Below, piece by piece: positions 34,466-40,788 of a DNA stretch of 40,788 nt. Positions within the stretch are counted from its first letter, which is position 1; each line of letters starts with the position of its first letter. The notes below the pieces were generated by a model. That model saw only the letters and a list, made by a program, of their open reading frames with translations, made no database searches and had not been told where the DNA came from. The position numbers were made by a program, and so were the translations under genes. Origin of the DNA: a bacterium (GTDB taxonomy: Bacteria; Zhuqueibacterota; Zhuqueibacteria; Zhuqueibacterales; Geothermadaptataceae); the NCBI GenBank assembly GCA_024275575.1, contig JAJRYV010000047.1, positions 1-40,788 on the forward strand, given 5' to 3'.

Positions 34466-36817
34466 ATGGATGATTTTGTTTTTGAAGATGAAGAGTCTCA
34501 AAGTGAAGGTTCGATCGATATCACCCGGTTTTGGCGGGCAATCCTCAAAAAGTGGTGGTTATGGAGTCTGGTTACGATCATCGTTTCCATCCCTTGGATT
34601 CTTTATGTTAAAGCTGAAAAACCGATTTATAAAGCTACTGCTATCATTCAGTTCCAGGAATTTGACGGGCAAACCAATCAACAGGTATTACAATACCGAA
34701 GACAAAAATTTACCAGCCGTTCATTCGCAGAAGAAATCGTCAAGGAGATGGGGCTTGTTTTGGAGGTTGAGCCATATAAAAAAGATCAGCTACCCGTCCG
34801 GCAGGATATTTTTTCAGATTTTTCTACTTCCAGCCGACCGGTTACCGGCAGATACGTCATGCGGTTTCCCGGTGATGGAACGATGACGCTTTTCAAAATG
34901 CCCCCGGCGGATGAACCTGACATCCCGGAACAGAAACTTTACACGGGTTATATCCAGGATGCAGTGGATTCTCTGGTCTCTATCAACGGATTATATTTTA
35001 AACTGTCCGATAAACTGCCGGCTTTTTCCGATGAGGTTTTTTTTAATATCAATAATTTTCGCAATACCGTGGCTTCATTCCAGGATCGGGTTGAGTTAAA
35101 CTTCGGCCGCATGGGTGGCATCATGGAAGTTATTCTGCATGACCACGATCCGTTTCTCGTGGCGCCAATGACTAACCGGTTGGCAAAAATCTTCATCAGA
35201 GAGAGCGTGATCGTCGCTAAAGGCACCGAGGGCAAGTATGGTCAGGTCTTGCGTGAACGCCTTGCCAGCGCCGAAGAAAATATGCGTAAAGCTCAGGACG
35301 CACTAAGCCAGTACCGCGCTCTGCACGGCATGGATTTGACTGCGGAATTAAAGAAGCTGAATGATGATCTGGCCAGACGAAACGAGGCCTATGAAATTCT
35401 GCGCGATAATAATTTAGCATTAATGCAGTTGCGTGAGAAAATCAGAACCATCAATGGAAATAAACCGGCTGATCCTTCGGCATTGAACACCAATCTGCGT
35501 GATATCTATCATCAGGTCTTGGAATTACCGATTTTTGAACACGATGTCGATGCAAAACTGGCTCTCGGCAAGTTCGAACGCTATGAAAAAAAATATGATG
35601 ATCAGGTTCGAAACACCTCGGAAAAAAACAAACGCTCCATCGAGTTTGCTACGGAAATCCTGACTATTTTCAAAGAAATCGACGGTATTATCGAGGACAA
35701 ATTCAAAGAGAACAAAAAAGATCTGCGCAACCTCAATGAAAACATCAGTGTACTCAATCTGAAAGTTAAACGACATCCTCGTAAAATTGCTCAATATACG
35801 CGTTTGGAAGAAGATGAAAAGAATGCCCGGGCGATCTGGGAATCGCAAAAGAGCAGTTATGATAAATTTGCCTTGAATTCTGCGACCGAAAGCACCAAAA
35901 TTTCAATTATGGATGAGGCTATCCCACCCGATTTCCCCATTAATCGTAACAAGAAAGCCAAAGCAGCCGCCGGGGTTGCCGGTAGTTTTTTTCTCGGTAT
36001 CGTCATCGTCATCGTCATCGAATTTTTGGATAAATCTTTGAAAAGTGTCACCGATGTCAAAAACAACTTAAAAGTCAATGTCCTCGGTACAATCCCCGAT
36101 ATTGATTTTGAAGACCTGAACGAATTTCAGGATGACGAAAAAGCGCGGCTTATCGACAATCAGTTGGTGACCCATAATTATTCGCCGACGCCGATCGGTG
36201 AAGCCTATCGGTCGTTGCGCACGAGCATCATGTTTTCCAAAGCGACCGGACGCGTGCAAACGCTGGTGATTACCAGCATCGCACCGGGCGATGGCAAGTC
36301 GTTTACCGCGGCAAATCTCGCCATCACCATGGCGCAGCACAAAAGCAATACACTGCTGGTGGATACCGACTTGCGCCGTGGTGTTTTGCACAATACCTTC
36401 GGCATCCCGAAAGAACCGGGTTTCAGTACATATTTGACCAATAACCTGCCGATTCCGGAAGTCATTCAGGAAACGCATATTCCGAACCTGTCGGTCGTCA
36501 GTTGCGGCGCTCTGATTCCCAACCCATCGGAGCTTTTGGGCTCACACCAGATGAAACGTTTTCTCGACGAGGTGCGGCGCCGGTTCGATTTGATCATTTT
36601 TGATACGCCGCCATTAAATGCCGCAACAGACGCAGTGGTCATCGGCACACAGGTTGATGCCAATGTTCTCGTCATTCGTGCCGGCAAAACGCAGCGGGAT
36701 GTGGCCAAACAAAAAATGGAACTCTATCAACACGTGCCGGCAAAAATCATCGGAGCAATTCTAAACGGCGCTGGCGAAGAATACGCACACGAAGGTTACA
36801 GCTATTATCATTATTAA
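34466..36817 (+). CDS. Wzc-type polysaccharide co-polymerase/tyrosine kinase
   Basis: The 783-aa protein has a Wzz domain (first membrane helix about 34-50; a long coiled coil, about 265-460, extending into the periplasm; second helix about 495-520) and a C-terminal bacterial tyrosine kinase. Kinase motifs are Walker A PGDGKS (607-612), Walker A' LLVDTDLRRG (D633, D635) and Walker B LIIFDTPP (D713). The tail ends EEYAHEGYSYYHY with tyrosines 773, 778, 780, 781 and 783 as autophosphorylation sites. It controls chain length and export of polysaccharide with the Wza-like protein upstream. A six-base repeat (CGTCAT, 36001-36020) codes alternating Ile-Val in helix two. Confidence 0.93.
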   Translation: MDDFVFEDEESQSEGSIDITRFWRAILKKWWLWSLVTIIVSIPWILYVKAEKPIYKATAIIQFQEFDGQTNQQVLQYRRQKFTSRSFAEEIVKEMGLVLEVEPYKKDQLPVRQDIFSDFSTSSRPVTGRYVMRFPGDGTMTLFKMPPADEPDIPEQKLYTGYIQDAVDSLVSINGLYFKLSDKLPAFSDEVFFNINNFRNTVASFQDRVELNFGRMGGIMEVILHDHDPFLVAPMTNRLAKIFIRESVIVAKGTEGKYGQVLRERLASAEENMRKAQDALSQYRALHGMDLTAELKKLNDDLARRNEAYEILRDNNLALMQLREKIRTINGNKPADPSALNTNLRDIYHQVLELPIFEHDVDAKLALGKFERYEKKYDDQVRNTSEKNKRSIEFATEILTIFKEIDGIIEDKFKENKKDLRNLNENISVLNLKVKRHPRKIAQYTRLEEDEKNARAIWESQKSSYDKFALNSATESTKISIMDEAIPPDFPINRNKKAKAAAGVAGSFFLGIVIVIVIEFLDKSLKSVTDVKNNLKVNVLGTIPDIDFEDLNEFQDDEKARLIDNQLVTHNYSPTPIGEAYRSLRTSIMFSKATGRVQTLVITSIAPGDGKSFTAANLAITMAQHKSNTLLVDTDLRRGVLHNTFGIPKEPGFSTYLTNNLPIPEVIQETHIPNLSVVSCGALIPNPSELLGSHQMKRFLDEVRRRFDLIIFDTPPLNAATDAVVIGTQVDANVLVIRAGKTQRDVAKQKMELYQHVPAKIIGAILNGAGEEYAHEGYSYYHY
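36001..36020 (+). repeat. CGTCAT tandem repeat in the Wzc gene
   Basis: About three copies of a six-base unit code an Ile-Val alternation in the second membrane helix. The unit is a multiple of three, so copy-number change would not shift the frame. Confidence 0.6.
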
Positions 36818-36836
36818 AATCTGAAAGCGGAATAGG

Positions 36837-37790
36837 ATGAAGTATTTACTGACCGGCGGAGCTGGATTTATCGGATCACATTTCTGTGAGTATTTAATCA
36901 ATGAAGGCCATAAAGTCGTCGTTCTCGATAATTTTAACGATTATTATTCACCGCAAATCAAAAGGCAGAATATCGCCGGTTTTCAGGATCATCCACAAGT
37001 TGAAATTGTTGAAGGAGATATTTTAGACGGATCTTTGCTGGATCGCCTGTTCGATCGTCATTCGTTTGCCGTGATCGTGCATCTCGCGGCGCGTGCCGGC
37101 GTCAGGCCATCCCTCTCCCAGCCCATGCTGTATCAGCAGGTCAACATTCAGGGCACGATGGAGTTGCTCGAACGCGCCAAATCAGCAAAAACAGCCAAAT
37201 TTGTCATGGCTTCTTCTTCCTCGGTTTACGGTAATAATAAAAAGGTCCCTTTCTCAGAAGATGATCCGGTCGATCATCCAATTTCACCGTATGCCGCCAG
37301 TAAAAAAGCCTGCGAGCTGATCGGTTATACTTATCACCATTTATACAAAATGAACATCACGTGTCTGCGGTTTTTTACCGTTTACGGCCCGCGCCAACGC
37401 CCTGATATGGCGATACATAAATTTACGAATTTAATCGCCAAAGCAGAGCCGGTTCCTGTATATGGTGATGGGACGACACGAAGAGATTATACTTTTATCT
37501 CGGATATAATCGACGGTATTGCGAAGAGTGTGCAGCATTGTTCCGGTTATCATATTTACAATCTTGGCGAATCACGGACGATCGAATTACACGCACTGCT
37601 AAAACTGATTGAAGAGTCTTACGGGAAAGCGGCCGTCATCGACCGGCAGCCCATGCAGCCCGGCGATGTCAACTGTACTTATGCCGATATCTCAAGGGCC
37701 GGAAATGAAATCGGCTATGCGCCAAAAGTTGATATCCGTGACGGAGTCCCGGCGTTCATTGAATGGTTTAAACACCATCACGAAGACTGA
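36837..37790 (+). CDS. NAD-dependent nucleotide-sugar epimerase (UDP-glucuronate 4-epimerase type)
   Basis: The 317-aa short-chain dehydrogenase starts MKYLLTGGAGFIGSH with the NAD loop TGGAGFIG (6-13). It has VHLAARAGVRPSLSQP, the SSSSVYG strand and Y152-xxx-K156 (YAASK). The text AGVRPS and FFTVYGPRQRPDMAIHKF is typical of UDP-glucuronate 4-epimerases rather than plain GalE, but specificity is inferred. It would supply a galacturonate-type precursor for the neighbouring polysaccharide genes. Confidence 0.88.
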   Translation: MKYLLTGGAGFIGSHFCEYLINEGHKVVVLDNFNDYYSPQIKRQNIAGFQDHPQVEIVEGDILDGSLLDRLFDRHSFAVIVHLAARAGVRPSLSQPMLYQQVNIQGTMELLERAKSAKTAKFVMASSSSVYGNNKKVPFSEDDPVDHPISPYAASKKACELIGYTYHHLYKMNITCLRFFTVYGPRQRPDMAIHKFTNLIAKAEPVPVYGDGTTRRDYTFISDIIDGIAKSVQHCSGYHIYNLGESRTIELHALLKLIEESYGKAAVIDRQPMQPGDVNCTYADISRAGNEIGYAPKVDIRDGVPAFIEWFKHHHED

Positions 37791-37869
37791 TTTTTTCGTA
37801 TCTGTGCAGCGTGTGTCAGAGAAACGCTCCCTGAGTTTGCCGATGGGCGTGTTTCGGACAAGATGAGAA

Positions 37870-37898
37870 GATGCTGCCGCTTCGGCAGGCTCAGCATC
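37870..37898 (+). repeat. GC-rich palindrome between epimerase and sugar transferase genes
   Basis: GATGCTG (37870-37876) pairs with CAGCATC (37892-37898); alternatively CTGCCG/CGGCAG (37874-37879/37883-37888) form a tighter stem. The text CTTCGGCAGGCTCAGC resembles a widespread dispersed intergenic motif. It might also act as a transcription roadblock; no T-run follows. Confidence 0.45.
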
Positions 37899-37986
37899 CG
37901 CCTGGTGCGCTAAACAAAGACATTTTTTACCCTTTCCGGCATAATTAATTTGGCAGTAACAAAAATCATCAGGAGTAAAGACGACG

Positions 37987-39444
37987 ATGGTTCGAGAGAA
38001 GGAAGCTTTTCTCCGAAGCTTGATAAAAGTTTTCGATACACTTATAATACTGGTTTCGTTTTTTATTTCGTATTTTGTCAGTTTCTATTTACGGGAATTT
38101 TTCGGCCGTGGTGATATGGCCTTCGCACTTTCCGCCGATCTGCCCGGATTCCTCTATTTCGCTGAAAAAAACATCATCCTTTGGGTCAGTTATATCCCTG
38201 CCTGGATCATCGTCATGGGAACTCAGGGCATTTATCATGACATCCGAACCAAGAGTATCCCATCCCAGGCTTTTGCTGTCGTCAAAACCGCATTCATCAC
38301 AACTTTCGTTCTTGGCGCTGTCATCTTTCTATTCAAAATGATTCTCACCAGCCGTCTGTTCGTCGGCACTTATACCGGTGTGACGATCATTTTGCTCATC
38401 ATCGGCAAAATGTTTATTCACAACCTGTTGGCGATGCTGCATGAAAAGGGTTACAACGAGATCAATATTTTACTCGTGGGAACCGGCAAACGAGCGCGGC
38501 AATTTATCCGCTCGGTCAACCGCCATTCAAACTGGGGCTTGCGCATCGTTGGACTGGTGGATGATGACCACGGCATGTTCGGCAAAGAAATTGAGGGCTA
38601 TCGCGTGCTCGGGCGCATTCAGGACATCCCGTTTATTTTGCACCGTAAAGTGATCGACCGGGTGATTTTTGTCGTGCCGCGACTGTGGCTTAATCGCATT
38701 GATGAAGCCATTCTCGCCTGTGAACGTGAGGGCATCTCTACCAGTATTTCCATGGATTTGTATAACTTGCGCATCGCCAAAATCCGCCAGACGGATTTCA
38801 GCGGTTTCCCGTTGCTCGAATTCGAAACTTTTAGCGCCAAAGAATGGGAGCTTTTTCTCAAAAGATCATTCGATATCATTTTTTCCATATTCCTGCTGAT
38901 CGTGCTTTCACCGATCATGCTGATCATCGCGTTGACCATAAAGCTGACTTCTAAAGGCCCGATTCTCTTTAAACAGAGCCGCAGCGGGCTTAATGGCCGG
39001 CAATTTACACTTTACAAATTCCGGTCGATGATAGTGGGAGTAGAGGTGAAAAAACGTGAATTGATGCGCGCCAACGAGATGGACGGACCGGTTTTCAAAA
39101 TCAAACACGATCCGCGCATCACGGTGATCGGTCGCATTATCCGCAAAACCAGCATGGACGAATTGCCGCAGCTCTTCAATGTGCTCAAAGGTGATATGAG
39201 TATCGTCGGGCCACGGCCGCCACTACCGGTGGAAGTGGAGCTCTACCAACTCTGGCAGCGCCGTCGCCTGTCGCTGAAACCAGGATTAACCTGTATCTGG
39301 CAGGTCAGCGGCCGCAATAACATCAAGTTTGAACGCTGGATGGAAATGGACCTGGAATATATCGATAACTGGTCCCTTTGGCTGGATTTAAAAATCCTCT
39401 TTCGCACATTTTTTGTCGTGCTCACCGGCTATGGGGCAAGTTAA
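37987..39444 (+). CDS. Polyprenyl-phosphate sugar-1-phosphate transferase (WbaP-like)
   Basis: The 485-aa membrane protein has four or five N-terminal helices, a CoA-binding/Rossmann-like middle (NILLVGTGKRARQFI, about 160-240), and a C-terminal bacterial sugar transferase domain. That domain starts near KRSFDIIFSIFLLIVLSPIML and carries LTSKGPILFKQSRSGLNG, YKFRSMI, KIKHDPRITVIGR, SMDELPQLFNVLKGDMSIVGPRPP and GLTCIWQVSGRN. These enzymes load the first sugar on undecaprenyl phosphate and start repeat-unit synthesis. The exact sugar is unknown. ATG 37987 follows AGGAG (37971-37975). Confidence 0.93.
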   Translation: MVREKEAFLRSLIKVFDTLIILVSFFISYFVSFYLREFFGRGDMAFALSADLPGFLYFAEKNIILWVSYIPAWIIVMGTQGIYHDIRTKSIPSQAFAVVKTAFITTFVLGAVIFLFKMILTSRLFVGTYTGVTIILLIIGKMFIHNLLAMLHEKGYNEINILLVGTGKRARQFIRSVNRHSNWGLRIVGLVDDDHGMFGKEIEGYRVLGRIQDIPFILHRKVIDRVIFVVPRLWLNRIDEAILACEREGISTSISMDLYNLRIAKIRQTDFSGFPLLEFETFSAKEWELFLKRSFDIIFSIFLLIVLSPIMLIIALTIKLTSKGPILFKQSRSGLNGRQFTLYKFRSMIVGVEVKKRELMRANEMDGPVFKIKHDPRITVIGRIIRKTSMDELPQLFNVLKGDMSIVGPRPPLPVEVELYQLWQRRRLSLKPGLTCIWQVSGRNNIKFERWMEMDLEYIDNWSLWLDLKILFRTFFVVLTGYGAS

Positions 39445-39624
39445 ACCGCGTTGGCTTTTGGTGTCCGACCTGATCTGCTGCAATAGATTTGCTCCATTTG
39501 TCGAAAATTGTTTGGCTGGCAAATACTTGTCGGAATACATTTTTTTTGTTCATCATGTCGCACATGGACTGGTGCCAAGCGCAATTTTACATGCTGTAAT
39601 TTACATTTTTAACAGGATTTGAGA

Positions 39625-40788
39625 ATGAAAGTTTTAATGATCGCCCCACAACCTTTTTTTCAACCGCGCGGCACGCCGTTCAGCGTATTGCATCGTTGCA
39701 AAACCCTTTCAAAACTGGGTTATCAAATCGATTTGTTAACCTATCCCATCGGCGAAGATGTGGAAATTGAGAATGTCAATATCATTCGATCCTGGCCGGT
39801 GCCATTGATAAAAAACATTGCTGTCGGCCCCTCGAAACCCAAGATTTTTCTCGATATTTCTCTTTATGAAAAAGCCGTACGGCTGCTGAAAAAGAATAAT
39901 TACGACCTGTTGCACACGCACGAAGAAGCCGGTTTTATGGGTATCCGCCTGGCACGCAAATTCAATCTGTTGCATCTTTACGATATGCACAGCAGTTTGC
40001 CACAGCAGTTGAATAATTTTAAATTCACTAAATCAAAATTTTTGGTCGGCATGTTCGACAAACTGGAAAATGCCACCATCGAAAGCGCCGCCGCAGTGAT
40101 AACGATCTGCCCGGAATTATGGAATTACATCGCCGATCGTTACCCTGGAAAATTTAACAAGCTGATCGAAAATGTTGCCGACAACAGCACGGTTTTCGGC
40201 GAATATAAATCGGACCCAGATTTTAAACGCCAATGGAACATCAACGGTGAAAAACTGATTCTTTATACCGGAACTTTCGAGGCCTATCAGGGGCTCGAAT
40301 TGCTCATCCGGTCGAGCAAACATGTGCTGGCGGCTGAAAAAGAGGTTAAATTTCTCGTCGTCGGCGGCAAGCCGGAACAGGTTGAAGCCTCACGCCAACT
40401 CGCGGAACAGCAGGGCACTGCTGATCATTTCATCTTCACCGGCCAGCGTCCGCCGGAAGAAATCCCGGCGTTTATGGATATCGCCGATATCCTCGTCTCG
40501 CCACGTATCGAGGGCAACAATACGCCGTTGAAAATCTACTCTTATTTGCGTTCCGGTATTCCGGTCGTGGCGACACGCCACCTCACACACACGCAGGTTT
40601 TGAACGACGATGTCGCCCTGCTCACAGAGATCACCCCCGACGATTTCGGGCGCGGCATTCTCAAAGCGGTGCAGGATAAAGAGTATGTCAAATCCGTCGT
40701 TGCCAATGCGCAGGCGCTTTCCGATCGCGAATATAGCTATGAAGCATACATTAAAAAAACACAGGAAGTGTATCAATATCTCGAAGCG
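39625..40788 (+). CDS. GT4-family glycosyltransferase, partial at the right edge
   Basis: The frame is open for 388 codons and runs off the window without a stop. The N-terminus MKVLMIAPQPFFQPRGTPFS has the GT-B start. DLLHTHEEAGFMGIRLARK, LYDMHSSLPQQL and the donor-site part LILYTGTFEAYQGLELLI, HFIFTGQRPPEEIPAFM and SPRIEGNNTPLKIYSYLRSG follow, with PLKIYSYLRSGIPVVAT replacing the usual EPFG...EALA/G loop. No signal peptide. It extends the polysaccharide locus and likely adds a later sugar to the repeat unit. A weak GGATTTGAG precedes ATG 39625. Confidence 0.88.
   Translation, partial: MKVLMIAPQPFFQPRGTPFSVLHRCKTLSKLGYQIDLLTYPIGEDVEIENVNIIRSWPVPLIKNIAVGPSKPKIFLDISLYEKAVRLLKKNNYDLLHTHEEAGFMGIRLARKFNLLHLYDMHSSLPQQLNNFKFTKSKFLVGMFDKLENATIESAAAVITICPELWNYIADRYPGKFNKLIENVADNSTVFGEYKSDPDFKRQWNINGEKLILYTGTFEAYQGLELLIRSSKHVLAAEKEVKFLVVGGKPEQVEASRQLAEQQGTADHFIFTGQRPPEEIPAFMDIADILVSPRIEGNNTPLKIYSYLRSGIPVVATRHLTHTQVLNDDVALLTEITPDDFGRGILKAVQDKEYVKSVVANAQALSDREYSYEAYIKKTQEVYQYLEA

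Overview
The window looks like chromosomal DNA of a Gram-negative bacterium, most likely in or near the FCB group (Calditrichota/KSB1-like or another Bacteroidota-Ignavibacteria relative). That placement is inference. It rests on a GWxTD-domain protein, a DUF5683-like membrane protein, a DUF4834-like small protein, outer-envelope genes (Wza-like export protein, lipoprotein TPR protein), near-balanced base composition and many ATG/GTG/TTG starts. I see no tRNA, rRNA, CRISPR array, insertion sequence, integrase or phage gene.

Layout. Bases 1-346 are gene-free on the right-hand side and hold a strongly folded minus-strand element that may be a leader RNA of a gene beyond the left edge. 0.35-6.2 kb: secreted nucleotide pyrophosphatase/phosphodiesterase-like enzyme, secreted M28 peptidase, standalone 5'-3' exonuclease, thermonuclease-like nuclease, metallophosphoesterase. 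6.2-9.0 kb: an orphan minus-strand gene, an EamA-type transporter and a convergent flippase-like membrane protein. 9.3-12.6 kb: folB-folK-deoxynucleoside kinase behind a good sigma70-type promoter, a small membrane protein, RidA, and two small envelope proteins. 12.6-21 kb: purF, a UbiA-family prenyltransferase, pgsA, ftsY-rimO-GWxTD (tightly coupled), an LD-carboxypeptidase interrupted by one in-frame stop, and purN. 21.5-28.7 kb: purH, then the complete rod-shape operon mreB-mreC-mreD-mrdA-rodA. 29.2-32.7 kb: a YbgF/CpoB-like TPR lipoprotein, galT-like uridylyltransferase and a degenerate glycogen-synthase-like protein closed by a terminator. 33.0 kb to the right edge: a STAS/helical-tail regulator candidate followed by an exopolysaccharide locus (Wza-like export protein, Wzc-type tyrosine kinase, nucleotide-sugar epimerase, polyprenyl-phosphate sugar transferase, GT4 glycosyltransferase running off the edge).

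Functional themes are purine and folate supply (purF, purN, purH, folB, folK, dNK), envelope growth (mre/rod, pgsA, UbiA, LD-carboxypeptidase, ftsY), and surface polysaccharide production. Most of the window is ordinary core genome. The best leads are the nonsense codon in an otherwise intact LD-carboxypeptidase, the possible pseudoknotted RNA at the left edge, the degenerate glycogen-synthase homologue, the STAS fusion ahead of the polysaccharide genes, and short palindromic intergenic elements. I did not find a convincing entirely new multi-gene system.
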